Of a stretch of DNA of 45,025 bases, positions 19,056 through 28,415 are shown one piece after another. The first letter of the stretch is position 1; each line of letters begins with the position of its first letter. This DNA comes from Bacilli bacterium. GTDB lineage: Bacteria; Bacillota; Bacilli; Paenibacillales; KCTC-25726. The notes beneath the pieces were generated by a model that was not told the DNA's origin, did no database searches, and saw only the letters and a list, made by a program, of their open reading frames with translations. Position numbers and translations under genes: made by a program. The stretch spans positions 1-45,025 of the forward strand of contig DASVDB010000052.1 in the NCBI GenBank assembly GCA_036381315.1, given 5' to 3'.

Positions 19056-20006
19056 TTACGATGCGGTATGGTGAAAGCCTTGCACGGCCTCGCCTTCGAG
19101 AAACTTTTCGCAATCGAGCGCCGCCATACAACCGCTTCCCGCCGCCGTGATCGCTTGCCGATAGCGGCGATCCTGCACATCCCCGCAAGCAAAAACTCCT
19201 GCGACATTCGTTTGCGCTGTGCCGGGTTTGACTTTAATATAACCAAATTCATCGGTATCCACCTGACCTGCAAGAAAAGCCGTATTCGGCGAGTGGCCGA
19301 TCGCGACGAAAAGGCCGTCGGTTTGAAGCACGCTTTCTTGCCCGGTGGCGTTATCGCGAACCTTGAGCCCGGTCACCCCGCTGTCGCCGGACATCACTTC
19401 GAGCGGCGTCACATTAAGCGACCAAACAATTTTGGCGTTTTCCCGCGCCCGCTGCTGCATAATTTTCGAGGCGCGCAGTTCGTTGCGCCGATGCACAAGG
19501 CGCACTTCCGAAGCGAAGCGGGTCAGGAAAGTCGCTTCTTCCATCGCCGAATCGCCGCCGCCCACCACAATGATTTTCTTGCCGCGAAAGAAGAAGCCGT
19601 CGCACGTCGCACATGCGCTGACGCCGCGTCCGATGTTTTCTTTTTCGCCCGGAATGCCCAAATATTTCGCTGATGCGCCTGTCGAGATAATCAGCGTTTG
19701 CGTTTCAACCGCCTGGCCGCCTTCGATCGTCAGTTTGAAGGGGCGCTTGGATAAATCGACCGAGTTGACCCATCCGCGGATGAATTCCGCGCCGAAGCGC
19801 TCGGCCTGCTTGCGCATGTTGTCCATCAGTTCCGGCCCCATGATGCCATCCGGGAAACCGGGGAAGTTTTCCACTTCCGTCGTTGTGGTCAATTGCCCGC
19901 CCGGTTCCGGACCTTCGATTACCAAAGGCTTCAGATTCGCCCTGGCAAGATAAATCGCGGCGGTCAATCCGGCAGGCCCCGTTCCGACAATGACTGTTTG
20001 TCTCAT
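19056..20006 (-). CDS. trxB: thioredoxin reductase
   Basis: NADPH-dependent flavoenzyme that reduces thioredoxin. The 316-aa protein has the FAD-binding motif VGTGPAGLTAAIYLARA near residue 6, the redox pair CATC in SACATCDGFFF near 134, the NADPH motif VVGGGDSAMEEATFL near 152, and the C-terminal FAD motif FACGDVQDRRYRQAITAAGSG near 277. I chose the ATG at 20006, which has GGGAGG ten bases upstream; the frame extends eight codons further but that places the ribosome-binding site inside the gene. It follows the TPR gene closely and ends at a terminator. Confidence 0.97.
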   Translation of the reverse strand: MRQTVIVGTGPAGLTAAIYLARANLKPLVIEGPEPGGQLTTTTEVENFPGFPDGIMGPELMDNMRKQAERFGAEFIRGWVNSVDLSKRPFKLTIEGGQAVETQTLIISTGASAKYLGIPGEKENIGRGVSACATCDGFFFRGKKIIVVGGGDSAMEEATFLTRFASEVRLVHRRNELRASKIMQQRARENAKIVWSLNVTPLEVMSGDSGVTGLKVRDNATGQESVLQTDGLFVAIGHSPNTAFLAGQVDTDEFGYIKVKPGTAQTNVAGVFACGDVQDRRYRQAITAAGSGCMAALDCEKFLEGEAVQGFHHTAS

Positions 20007-20034
20007 GATGCACATTCCTCCCTTTTCCATCCTC

Positions 20035-21765
20035 TTATGTGAACTGCGAATAGATCGATTTCATCTTTTCATTCAGGCGGCATACGTCATCAATCATTTG
20101 CGCCCGCCTGCGGACAGTCGCGACGGATACGCCGTACTTGACGGCAACATCATTCAACGTCTGCTTCCTGCGGTGCATTTTCGCCGTTAAATATTCAAGC
20201 GCCGCCGCCCAGCCTTCCGGCTTGATGAGCCTTGGCACGTCCGGGTATGTGCGGCTTAAAAACTCCACCCACAGCGTCTGCAAATCGTGTTTTTGCACGA
20301 TGTCGTAGCGGTGTCCCATCCGGTTCAAAGCTTCGTCGATGACGCGCTGCCATTCCTCTTCCCATACCGGCAGCGCGGGCGAATGGGGGCGCGGCGGAAA
20401 ATCAGCCGTTTTTCCATAAATATGCGCTTTGATCGTTTCCCTTACACCCATGCTGCGCAAAACAAACAACGCAATCTTTTTCAGATCGTCGTTTTCATGC
20501 GGCAGCATGACAAACTTGCGCAACGCCTCCTCCACTTCGGCGTCCTGTAACAGCGCGAGCACCTGCAGCACCTGCAGCTTGGTATTGTCGTCGCCGTGGC
20601 GCAAAGCCCAAAAATACGAAGCGCGGACAAGCGTGTCCTTCCTGATTTGCTCCATGATCTTGGCGGGCGTTTTCTCCAGCGTGCGAATTTGTTCCTCGTA
20701 TGGGAGGTGGTAGTAATAGCTCAAAACCGCATGCTCCGAATTTTCCCGCAGGCTTTGCATGTGATGCAGGTAAAATTTGGGCACCTGCGATTCCGGATCA
20801 AGCCTTTCCGCCTGTTTCCACAAATGCGCCGCCTCGGAAAATCTCCCCGTATTATAGGCCGCAACGGCGGCGTAATGAAACAGGTAAGCGTCAAATTCCG
20901 TGTCTTCCGCTTTCAGAAGCCGCCTGAAGTGCCGGTATGCGGCCGCGTGCTCCCCCAGTATTCCGAGCGTCGTCGCCAATTTGAACACATGCTCGTGATG
21001 GAGCGGATCGATCACCCGCAATTTGGCCTGCAACGCGGGCAAATTTTCCGTATCGCCAAGATGCGACAGGAATATGCCTTTGTTGCACAACGCATGCAGA
21101 TTGCCCGGATCCTGGGCCAAAACCTCTTCGACGATTTCGAGCGCCTTGCCCGGGTTGCCTTGATAAAAGCAAGCCAGCGCCAAATTGTTGCGGGCGGCCA
21201 GGAAATCGGGGCAACGGGCAATCAACGCTTCCAGAATGCGCCTGGCCTCGCCGAAATTGCCTTCTTCCAGCAATTTTCGCGCCCGATCGTGGGCAAACAA
21301 ATTCTCTTTGCTTTTAATGTTTTTCAGTTTGGTCGGACGCGCCAGCTCATAGCTGAGGAGTTCCATCATTTCTTCCGACTCCTCCAGATAGTGCCCTTCG
21401 ACATCCGTTTCCAAATAGGTCACAAGCGCGGACTCGGCCGCTTCGTAGTTCTCCATGTTGGCGTAATTGTTCGCCATATAAAAGTAACATTCCGTCATGT
21501 TGGGATCGATCTCGTCCACCACTTTTTGCAAAATCTCGTTCGATGCTTCGTAGTTTCCGAGTTCGGATAACACACCGGCCATGTTGCAATGATTGACCGG
21601 GTTGTCCGGTTCGTATTCCACCGCTTTGCGGAAATATTTTAACGCCTTGTCATAATGGTATCGATCCAGCGATTGGACGGCACGCTCGAAAAAGAACGCG
21701 GCGTTCATTTGCAGCGGAATAACCTTCCGGCTTTTTGCGTGTGCCGCAGATTTGCTGTCGTTCAT
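20035..21765 (-). CDS. TPR-repeat protein with a C-terminal HTH-like segment (YvcD-like)
   Basis: A 576-aa cytoplasmic protein without signal peptide or membrane segments. Tetratricopeptide-type helical repeats run from about residue 35 to 340, for example ALKYFRKAVEYEPDNPVNHC, GNFGEARRILEALIARCPDF, NPGKALEIVEEVLAQDPGNL and GRFSEAAHLWKQAERLDPES. The last 45 residues (RRKQTLNDVAVKYGVSVATV) read like a helix-turn-helix. By position next to trxB it corresponds to the TPR gene yvcD of Bacillus; the exact role is unknown to me. TPR proteins usually mediate protein-protein contacts. A TATACT preceded by TGTG lies between prs and this gene, so it may have its own promoter. Confidence 0.8.
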   Translation of the reverse strand: MNDSKSAAHAKSRKVIPLQMNAAFFFERAVQSLDRYHYDKALKYFRKAVEYEPDNPVNHCNMAGVLSELGNYEASNEILQKVVDEIDPNMTECYFYMANNYANMENYEAAESALVTYLETDVEGHYLEESEEMMELLSYELARPTKLKNIKSKENLFAHDRARKLLEEGNFGEARRILEALIARCPDFLAARNNLALACFYQGNPGKALEIVEEVLAQDPGNLHALCNKGIFLSHLGDTENLPALQAKLRVIDPLHHEHVFKLATTLGILGEHAAAYRHFRRLLKAEDTEFDAYLFHYAAVAAYNTGRFSEAAHLWKQAERLDPESQVPKFYLHHMQSLRENSEHAVLSYYYHLPYEEQIRTLEKTPAKIMEQIRKDTLVRASYFWALRHGDDNTKLQVLQVLALLQDAEVEEALRKFVMLPHENDDLKKIALFVLRSMGVRETIKAHIYGKTADFPPRPHSPALPVWEEEWQRVIDEALNRMGHRYDIVQKHDLQTLWVEFLSRTYPDVPRLIKPEGWAAALEYLTAKMHRRKQTLNDVAVKYGVSVATVRRRAQMIDDVCRLNEKMKSIYSQFT

Positions 21766-21863
21766 TTTCGCAAGGCACCTCCAAACTAGGCTTCAGCATT
21801 CCCACCGAAGTGTCGCCGCGATGGCGAAAACCCGCCTTCAGTATAACACATGCCGGCAAAAGG

Positions 21864-22814
21864 TTACACGCCGCCGTATTTGAACAACGTGCTGATGGAA
21901 CCGCCTTCAATGATGATCTTGATCGCATTCGACAACAACGGCGCCATCGAAATGACTTTAAAACGGTCCGGATGCACCTTGGGCAAGGCGATCGAGTCGG
22001 TGACGACCAGTTCCTTGATGGCCGGATGGTCCAGTTTTTCCAATGCGGGCGGGGAAAAAACGGCGTGCGTGGCGCATATGTATACGTCTTCCGTTCCTTT
22101 CTCCTTCAGGCCTTCGACCACGTTGATGATGGTCGTCCCGGTGTCGATCATATCTTCGATAATGATTGGCGTGCGTCCTTCCACTTCGCCAATAATATGG
22201 GTGATAACCGATTTGTTATGTTCCGGGCGTTTTTTGATCATGATGGCGAAAGGCGAATCAAGTGTACTCGCCAAACGTTCCGCCGTGGTGGCGCGGCCGG
22301 CATCGGGAGAAACGACAATCGGGTTCGGAATATTCTTTTTGCGGATATAGTCGCTGATCAAATCCAGCGCGGTCAGATGATCCACCGGAATATTGAAGAA
22401 ACCCTGGATCGCCGGTGCATGCAAATCGATCGTAATCACGCGATCCGCTCCGCAGGTGGTCAACACGTCGGCGACCATTTTGGCCGAAATCGGTTCCCGC
22501 GGAGAAGATTTCCGTTCCTGGCGCGAATAGCCGTAATAAGGAATGACCAGGTTGATGGTACGGGCGGAAGCACGCTTGGCGGCGTCGATCATGATCAGCA
22601 ATTCGACGAAATGTTCGTTAATCGGGTGCGACAGCGATTGGACAAGAAAAACGTCGCAATTGCGAATCGACTCCTGATAATGGCAATAAATTTCGCCGCT
22701 TTTGAAGCGCGACAGCTTGATTTTGCCCATTGGCTGGTTCAATTGTTCACAAATATGTTCGACCAACTGTGGATTCGAAGATCCCGAAAATATCCGCAAT
22801 CTGTTGAATGACAT
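21864..22814 (-). CDS. prs: ribose-phosphate pyrophosphokinase (divergent paralogue)
   Basis: Makes PRPP from ribose 5-phosphate and ATP. The 316-aa protein starts MSFNRLRIFSGSSNP and has FKSGEIYCHYQESIRNCDVF near 36, PYYGYSRQERKSSPREPISA near 90, TIDLHAPAIQGFFNIPVDH near 127, and the PRPP-binding loop IIIEDMIDTGTTI near 217. Several positions depart from the housekeeping enzyme as I know it, for example the flexible loop KRPEHN and DTGTT instead of DTAGT. I chose the ATG at 22814 because AGGAGG lies six bases before it. It lies 134 bases past the end of the histidine operon, whose first step uses PRPP, so a dedicated supply role is likely but inferred. Confidence 0.93.
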   Translation of the reverse strand: MSFNRLRIFSGSSNPQLVEHICEQLNQPMGKIKLSRFKSGEIYCHYQESIRNCDVFLVQSLSHPINEHFVELLIMIDAAKRASARTINLVIPYYGYSRQERKSSPREPISAKMVADVLTTCGADRVITIDLHAPAIQGFFNIPVDHLTALDLISDYIRKKNIPNPIVVSPDAGRATTAERLASTLDSPFAIMIKKRPEHNKSVITHIIGEVEGRTPIIIEDMIDTGTTIINVVEGLKEKGTEDVYICATHAVFSPPALEKLDHPAIKELVVTDSIALPKVHPDRFKVISMAPLLSNAIKIIIEGGSISTLFKYGGV

Positions 22815-22948
22815 GATTATCCTCCTAGGCATGATGTGACCCTGCATGGAGAACAGCCCATAAAAAATTTGCTGCCTCCATTATAACCGACAGATTTCTT
22901 TTTTCCAAAAAGGCGAATCGAAACACCAAACGAACGCATTTTTTTGCT

Positions 22949-23692
22949 TTAACGGAATTTCCCCTGCGGCTTCAGAACGTGTCTTGCCGTCAGTTCGGCG
23001 ATGATGTCGTCCAGCGGCAGCTTTCTTTCCCTTAGCAGCACAAGCAGATGGAAAATCAGATCGCTGACTTCAAACCGCAGTTCATCGTTGTCGTTATTTT
23101 TCGCCGCGATGATGGTCTCGGCGGTTTCCTCACCAACTTTCTTCAAAATTTTGTCCAGGCCTTTTTCAAACAAATAGGTGGTATAGGCGCCCTCCGGACG
23201 CTCCGCTTCCCGTTCGGCAATCAGCGACTCCAACTGCGCCAGAATGCCGAATCGCTCCTGCGAAGCAACCGTTCGCCCGCGATCGTTTTCCGTCGCCGCC
23301 GGATGTTTCGCGGCGTCCGCTTCCGTTCGCGCGCCGGTTGCCTTATCCTCCGCTTGCGGGAAAAGCTGCCGGTAAAAGCAATGCCTGCGGCCGGTATGGC
23401 ATGCGGGGCCATTCGGCACAACTTGCACAAGCAGCGTATCGGCATCGCAATCATAGCGGATTTCCCGCACGGACTGCGTATGTCCGCTCGTTGCGCCTTT
23501 ATGCCACAATTCGGAGCGCGAGCGGCTCCAAAACCATGTTTCCCCGGTCGCCACCGTCCGCTCAAGCGACTCGCGGTTCATATAGGCGAGCATCAGCACG
23601 TCTTTGCTGACGGCGTCTTGCACAACCGCGGGAATCAGCCCTTGCGGGTCCCATTTGATCTGGTCCAGTATTGCGCCCATGTTATCCGACAC
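22949..23692 (-). CDS. hisI: bifunctional phosphoribosyl-AMP cyclohydrolase / phosphoribosyl-ATP diphosphatase
   Basis: HisIE performs steps 2 and 3 of histidine synthesis. The 247-aa protein has the HisI cyclohydrolase domain at about 1-115 ([17 protein letters not shown] near 54, the zinc/magnesium site [12 protein letters not shown] near 78, [10 protein letters not shown] near 97). The HisE pyrophosphatase domain lies at about 150-245 ([21 protein letters not shown] near 170). A linker of about 40 charged residues joins the two. The start is GTG at 23692: GGAG lies nine bases upstream and the gene overlaps the end of hisF by 11 bases. It is the last gene of the histidine operon. Confidence 0.97.
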   Translation of the reverse strand: MSDNMGAILDQIKWDPQGLIPAVVQDAVSKDVLMLAYMNRESLERTVATGETWFWSRSRSELWHKGATSGHTQSVREIRYDCDADTLLVQVVPNGPACHTGRRHCFYRQLFPQAEDKATGARTEADAAKHPAATENDRGRTVASQERFGILAQLESLIAEREAERPEGAYTTYLFEKGLDKILKKVGEETAETIIAAKNNDNDELRFEVSDLIFHLLVLLRERKLPLDDIIAELTARHVLKPQGKFR

Positions 23693-24446
23693 GGATTTCC
23701 ACTCCTTTATCGCGCAGATGGGCTTTTACTTCGCCCACCGTCAATTCCTTATAATGAAAAATGGAAGCGGCCAGGGCCGCGTCCGCGCAACCATCGGTAA
23801 ACACATCCAAAAAATGTTCCTTTTTGCCGGCGCCGCCGGAAGCGATGACCGGTATTCCGACCGACTGCGAAACCGCTTTTGTGAGCGGGATGTCGAAGCC
23901 GTTTTTGGTTCCGTCGGCGTCCATGCTGGTCAGCAAAATTTCCCCGGCGCCAAGCCGCCAAGCCTGTTGCGCCCATTCCAGCGCCTTGATGCCGGTAGCC
24001 GTCCGCCCGCCATGGGTCACGACTTCCCAGGTTCCCCACGCCTCGTTAAACCGCGCGTCGATCGCCACCACAACGCATTGCGAGCCGAAACGTTTCGCGC
24101 CGTCCGCAATCAGTTGCGGGTTTTTCACGGCGGCCGTGTTTACGCTGATTTTATCCGCGCCGGCGCGCAAAATCCGCTTCATGTCAGCGACAGTGGAGAT
24201 GCCGCCGCCCACCGTAAACGGGATCGTGATTTCGCCCGCCGTTTTTTTTACGACCTCCACCATCGTCTCGCGCCCTTCATGGGAGGCGGATATATCGAGA
24301 AACACCAATTCGTCCGCGCCCTCCCGGTCATAAAGAGCGGCGAGTTCCACCGGATCGCCGGCGTCTTTCAGATTCACGAACCGGACGCCTTTGACGACGC
24401 GGCCTTCCTTGACGTCCAGGCAGGGAATGATTCGTTTTGCCAGCAT
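23682..24446 (-). CDS. hisF: imidazole glycerol phosphate synthase, cyclase subunit HisF
   Basis: HisF is the TIM-barrel subunit that condenses ammonia from HisH with PRFAR to give imidazole glycerol phosphate and AICAR. The 254-aa protein begins [20 protein letters not shown] with catalytic Asp11; the second Asp is in [10 protein letters not shown] near 130; phosphate loops are VGGGIST near 80 and [11 protein letters not shown] near 220. I chose the ATG at 24446, one base after the hisA stop; the GTG three codons earlier overlaps hisA and would change the conserved N terminus. Confidence 0.97.
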   Translation of the reverse strand: MLAKRIIPCLDVKEGRVVKGVRFVNLKDAGDPVELAALYDREGADELVFLDISASHEGRETMVEVVKKTAGEITIPFTVGGGISTVADMKRILRAGADKISVNTAAVKNPQLIADGAKRFGSQCVVVAIDARFNEAWGTWEVVTHGGRTATGIKALEWAQQAWRLGAGEILLTSMDADGTKNGFDIPLTKAVSQSVGIPVIASGGAGKKEHFLDVFTDGCADAALAASIFHYKELTVGEVKAHLRDKGVEIRVG

Positions 24447-24447
24447 T

Positions 24448-25188
24448 TCACTCACCCGCTTCCAACAATTCGATCGCTTCGGCCAAATCGATGCCGCCCG
24501 TGTACAGCGCTTTGCCGACGATGGCCCCCGCTACCCCGTCGTTCGCCCGGTTAAAGAGCGCCAACAGATCGTACGACTGGCTGACGCCGCCTGAGGCGAT
24601 CACCGGTTTGCCGGCCGCCTTTGCCAAGGCGGCGATCGCTTCCACATTCGGACCCTGCATCATGCCGTCGCGGGAAATATCGGTGAAAATAAATGTTTCG
24701 GCCCCGATGGCGGCAAGCTCCCGGGCCAGTTGTTCCGCTTTAACTGTCGTCGTATCCAACCAGCCGCGCGTGGCGACGAAACCGTCGCGGCAGTCAAGGC
24801 TGATTGCCGTTTTATCGCCATAAAGCTGCAGCACCCGCTCGGTAAACGCCCGGTCTTCAATCGCCGCCGTACCGAGAATGACGCGGGAGACGCCCAGCGA
24901 CAAGAGCCGCTCCACATCCGCCAGCGTGCGCAAACCGCCGCCTGCCTGCACGGGAATATCGACGCTTTTCACGATTTGCCCGATTAATTGGTCATTTACG
25001 GGCTTTCCCTGTTTCGCCCCATCCAGATCGACAAGATGCAGCCAACGAGCCCCCGCGCGCTGCCATTTCTTCGCCACTTCCGCGGGATCTTCCGAATATA
25101 CCGTTTCCTTGCCATAATCTCCTTGCACAAGGCGAACGCATTTCCCGCCCAACATATCAATCGCCGGATAAATGGTAAATGTAGACAA
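24448..25188 (-). CDS. hisA: phosphoribosylformimino-AICAR ribotide isomerase HisA
   Basis: HisA catalyses the Amadori rearrangement of ProFAR to PRFAR. The 246-aa barrel begins [19 protein letters not shown] with catalytic Asp11; the second acid is in [10 protein letters not shown] near 129; phosphate loops are QAGGGLRT near 80 and ASGGVSQ near 200. The best start is TTG at 25188: GGAGG lies eight bases upstream, and an ORF extending to 25203 would place that element within the gene. Its stop lies one base before the hisF ATG. Confidence 0.96.
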   Translation of the reverse strand: MSTFTIYPAIDMLGGKCVRLVQGDYGKETVYSEDPAEVAKKWQRAGARWLHLVDLDGAKQGKPVNDQLIGQIVKSVDIPVQAGGGLRTLADVERLLSLGVSRVILGTAAIEDRAFTERVLQLYGDKTAISLDCRDGFVATRGWLDTTTVKAEQLARELAAIGAETFIFTDISRDGMMQGPNVEAIAALAKAAGKPVIASGGVSQSYDLLALFNRANDGVAGAIVGKALYTGGIDLAEAIELLEAGE

Positions 25189-25214
25189 ACCGCGTACCTC
25201 CAAAAAGTTGATGG

Positions 25215-25817
25215 CTAAGCAAGCTTAAGAAAATTATGCAGCAGTTGCATGCCGATGCGGCCGCTTTTTTCCGGATGAAATTGCATGCCGTATACATGGT
25301 TTCGGCCAACGATGGCCGCCACCTGCTCGCAGTAATCCGTCGAAGCCAGCAGATCGGACGGATTATCCGGCACCACTTTGTATGAATGCACAAAGTAGAC
25401 GTATCCCTCTTCCACTTCGTGCAGAAGCGGCGACCCGGCATGAAACTCAAGGCGGTTCCACCCCATGTGCGGCACTTTGCCAGCGCCTTTGAGGCGCACG
25501 ACTTTTCCGGGGAGGAGCCGCAAGCCTTCATGCAGCCCGTGCTCCTCGCTTTGCGCGAACAATAGCTGCATCCCCAGGCAGATGCCCAAAAGCGGCTTGC
25601 CGGTGGCGGCAAACTTGCGCACGGTCGCATCAAGATTCTTCTCCCGCAAAAAACGCATCGCATCGCCAAAGGCGCCGACCCCCGGCAAAATGGCCGCCGC
25701 CGCGGCCAGAATCGCACTCTCGTCGGAAGTTACGGCAACGTCATACCCCAGGCGTTCGACCGCTTTCGTCACGCTGTGCAAATTGCCCATTCCGTAATCG
25801 ATGACCGCAATCGACAC
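25215..25817 (-). CDS. hisH: imidazole glycerol phosphate synthase, glutaminase subunit HisH
   Basis: HisH hydrolyses glutamine and channels ammonia to HisF. The 200-aa class I amidotransferase has the nucleophile Cys in LLGICLGMQLLF near residue 78, the catalytic His/Glu pair in YGMQFHPEKSG near 182, and the oxyanion region PGVGAFGDAM near 48. The start is GTG at 25817, three bases after the hisB stop. I see no strong ribosome-binding site before it, so translation probably depends on coupling to hisB. Confidence 0.96.
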   Translation of the reverse strand: MSIAVIDYGMGNLHSVTKAVERLGYDVAVTSDESAILAAAAAILPGVGAFGDAMRFLREKNLDATVRKFAATGKPLLGICLGMQLLFAQSEEHGLHEGLRLLPGKVVRLKGAGKVPHMGWNRLEFHAGSPLLHEVEEGYVYFVHSYKVVPDNPSDLLASTDYCEQVAAIVGRNHVYGMQFHPEKSGRIGMQLLHNFLKLA

Positions 25818-25820
25818 CGC

Positions 25821-26420
25821 CTAGAGCACTCCCTTCGTGGACGGTACGCCCTGCACGCGCGGATCGATGCTGGTCGCTTCGTCAAGCGCGCGGCCCAACG
25901 CTTTGAAAATCGCCTCGACCATATGGTGCGTGTTGTCTCCGTAATGAACGATCACATGCAGCGTGATGCGCGCTTCCAATGCGAATTTCCATAAAAACTC
26001 TTTGACGAGTTCCACGGTAAAGCTGCCGACATTGGCGCTCGGGAACGCCGCCCGATATTCCAGGTGCGGGCGGTTGCTGATGTCGATTATAACCTGCGCC
26101 AACGCTTCGTCCATCGGCACAAACACGCTCGCGTACCGTTTGATCCCTTTCTTGTCGCCCAATGCCTGCTTGACCGTCTGCCCCAGACAGATGCCGATAT
26201 CTTCCGTCGTGTGGTGGTCGTCCACCTCAATATCGCCGATGGCGTTCAGCTTCAGATCAAAGTGGCCGTGCTTGACGAACAAATCCAGCATATGGTTCAA
26301 AAAAGGCACGTCGGTTTCAATCTCGCTTTGCCCGGTGCCGTCGATGGCGAATGAAAGCTGAATATCGGTTTCTCCCGTTTTCCGGATTACGCTGGAAGCT
26401 CTTCTATTTTGTTCGCTCAT
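25821..26420 (-). CDS. hisB: imidazoleglycerol-phosphate dehydratase HisB
   Basis: Dehydrates imidazole glycerol phosphate to imidazole acetol phosphate at a dimanganese site. The 199-aa monofunctional enzyme shows VPFLNHMLDLFVKHGHFDL near residue 38, DIEVDDHHTTEDIGICLGQ near 64, and VHYGDNTHHMVEAIFKALGRAL near 159; the His-rich segments are the metal ligands. No phosphatase domain is fused. It follows hisD by two bases. Confidence 0.97.
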   Translation of the reverse strand: MSEQNRRASSVIRKTGETDIQLSFAIDGTGQSEIETDVPFLNHMLDLFVKHGHFDLKLNAIGDIEVDDHHTTEDIGICLGQTVKQALGDKKGIKRYASVFVPMDEALAQVIIDISNRPHLEYRAAFPSANVGSFTVELVKEFLWKFALEARITLHVIVHYGDNTHHMVEAIFKALGRALDEATSIDPRVQGVPSTKGVL

Positions 26421-26422
26421 GG

Positions 26423-27724
26423 CTATTCCCCTTCTTTCCGCAACGTATTGGGCATTTGCGCAAGTCTTGCCTGAATCGCCCTGGCGTGGCCTTCCAGGCC
26501 TTCATGCCTGGCCAGAAGCATAATGTCCGCGCCATTGGTTGCCAATGCCTGCGCGCTGTAATGGATAAGCGACATCTTTTTCACAAAGTCGTCGACGTTC
26601 AACGGCGAGGAAAAACGCGCCGTACCGTTGGTCGGCAGCACATGGTTCGGCCCCGCCAAATAATCGCCGACCGGTTCGGAACTGTACGGTCCCAAAAAGA
26701 CGGCGCCGGCATTTTCGATTTGCCCGACCCATTTGAACGGATCGGCAACCAGCAATTCCAAATGCTCGGGAGCGAGCCTGTTTACGGTGCGAATCCCCTC
26801 CGCCATGTCGGCTGCGGTCAAAATCGCGCCGTATGTCTGAAGCGACTTTTCCGCGATCGCTTTGCGCGGCAGCGAATCCAGTTGGCGCGCCACTTCCCGC
26901 TTGACTTCCTGCGCCAGCTTCAGCGAATCCGTCACGAGGATCGCCGCCGCCATCTCGTCATGCTCGGCTTGCGACAACAAATCCGCCGCCACATACGCCG
27001 GGTTGGCCGAGTCGTCCGCCAGGACGACGATTTCGCTCGGACCGGCGATGCTGTCGATGGCGACCGCGCCGAAAACGTATCGTTTCGCCAGCGCGACGTA
27101 AATATTGCCGGGACCGACAATTTTATCGACCGGTTGAATCGTTTCCGTTCCGTAAGCGAGCGCGGCGATTGCTTGCGCTCCGCCAACCCGGTACATTTCC
27201 CGCACGCCCGCTTCCGCCGCGGCAACCAAAATATACGGATTGATGCCCGCCGCGCCCGCCGTCGCCGGCGGCGTCACCATGACGATTTCCTGCACGCCGG
27301 CCACTTGCGCCGGAATTACGTTCATCAACACGGTTGATGGATAAGCGGCTTTGCCGCCGGGGACATACACGCCTACGCGGCGCAGCGGGCGGATGATTTG
27401 GCCCAAAGCCGTGCCGTCCTGCTGCCAATCCATCCAGGAAACGCGCTTTTGCCGTTCATGGTACGCGCGTATATTGGCCGCGGCTTTGCGGATCGCCGCA
27501 AGAAACGGCGCGTCGACTTGCGCATACGCCGCTTCAATTTCTTCATTGCTAACCCGCAGTTGATTGATTTTGACCTTGTCGAACTGTTCCGCATAACGGA
27601 TCAGGGCGCCATCGCCTTCCGCCCGGACGGTTTCGATGATTTCCCGTACCATGCGGTTTTGCTCGGGCGATCCGTACTCCACTTTTCTCGCCTGCGAAAA
27701 CTCGGCAGCTTTCACAATGCGCAT
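26423..27724 (-). CDS. hisD: histidinol dehydrogenase HisD
   Basis: Oxidises histidinol to histidine in two NAD-dependent steps at a zinc site, the last reactions of the pathway. The 433-aa protein has [20 protein letters not shown] near residue 116, the substrate-binding [16 protein letters not shown] near 150, [23 protein letters not shown] near 250, the zinc-binding [14 protein letters not shown] near 279, and [20 protein letters not shown] near 350. I chose the ATG at 27724 with AAGGAGG eight bases upstream; a GTG three codons earlier is less well placed. Confidence 0.97.
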   Translation of the reverse strand: MRIVKAAEFSQARKVEYGSPEQNRMVREIIETVRAEGDGALIRYAEQFDKVKINQLRVSNEEIEAAYAQVDAPFLAAIRKAAANIRAYHERQKRVSWMDWQQDGTALGQIIRPLRRVGVYVPGGKAAYPSTVLMNVIPAQVAGVQEIVMVTPPATAGAAGINPYILVAAAEAGVREMYRVGGAQAIAALAYGTETIQPVDKIVGPGNIYVALAKRYVFGAVAIDSIAGPSEIVVLADDSANPAYVAADLLSQAEHDEMAAAILVTDSLKLAQEVKREVARQLDSLPRKAIAEKSLQTYGAILTAADMAEGIRTVNRLAPEHLELLVADPFKWVGQIENAGAVFLGPYSSEPVGDYLAGPNHVLPTNGTARFSSPLNVDDFVKKMSLIHYSAQALATNGADIMLLARHEGLEGHARAIQARLAQMPNTLRKEGE

Positions 27725-27749
27725 CTCCCGCACCTCCTTTGCCTTCCGT

Positions 27750-28385
27750 TTAAACTTGTACAGGAATCACATGTTGCAGCAAATCGCACAATTCCTGAAT
27801 CCGTTCGTTTTTCATCCGGTAGCTGACCCGATTGGCAATCAGGCGGCTTGTGATCGAGTGGATCTGTTCCAGTTCCACCAATCCGTTTTCCTTAATGGTC
27901 TGCCCTGACTCCACCATGTCGACAATGCGGTCGGCCAGCCCGATCAGCGGCGCAAGCTCGATGGAACCGTTCAGCTTGATCACTTCCACTTGCTGTCCCT
28001 TCTCGCGAAAATATCGGGATGCCACATTGGGATATTTGGTGGCGACCCGGGGATTCAGCACCGGCTGCCAATCCGGCAGACCGATGACCGACATGCGGCA
28101 GCGGGCGATCTGCAAATCAAGCAATTCGTATACGCGCCGATTTTCCTCCATCAATACGTCCTTGCCGGTTACCCCGATATCCGCCGCGCCGTATTCGACA
28201 TAGGTCGGCACATCCACCGGCTTCGCCATGATGAACTCAATGCCGGCTTCGGCAAACGGCAAAATCAGTTTGCGCGTATCGTCCAGATCGTCCGGCAGCG
28301 GCAACCCGGCATCCCGGAACAACTTTGCCGCCTGTTTGTATATTCTTCCCTTCGGCATTGCCACTTTCAATAAATCCCGCGGCAT
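27750..28385 (-). CDS. hisG: ATP phosphoribosyltransferase HisG, short form
   Basis: Catalyses the committed step, ATP + PRPP to phosphoribosyl-ATP. The 211-aa protein is the short form, lacking the C-terminal regulatory domain, and therefore needs HisZ. It has [16 protein letters not shown] near residue 8, [14 protein letters not shown] near 68, [13 protein letters not shown]-like [11 protein letters not shown] near 117, and the PRPP loop [21 protein letters not shown] near 140. hisZ lies directly upstream, as expected for the HisG-HisZ octameric enzyme. Confidence 0.96.
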   Translation of the reverse strand: MPRDLLKVAMPKGRIYKQAAKLFRDAGLPLPDDLDDTRKLILPFAEAGIEFIMAKPVDVPTYVEYGAADIGVTGKDVLMEENRRVYELLDLQIARCRMSVIGLPDWQPVLNPRVATKYPNVASRYFREKGQQVEVIKLNGSIELAPLIGLADRIVDMVESGQTIKENGLVELEQIHSITSRLIANRVSYRMKNERIQELCDLLQHVIPVQV

Positions 28386-28415
28386 GCGCGCACCTCCCCT
28401 GCTGTCCTCGCGCTT

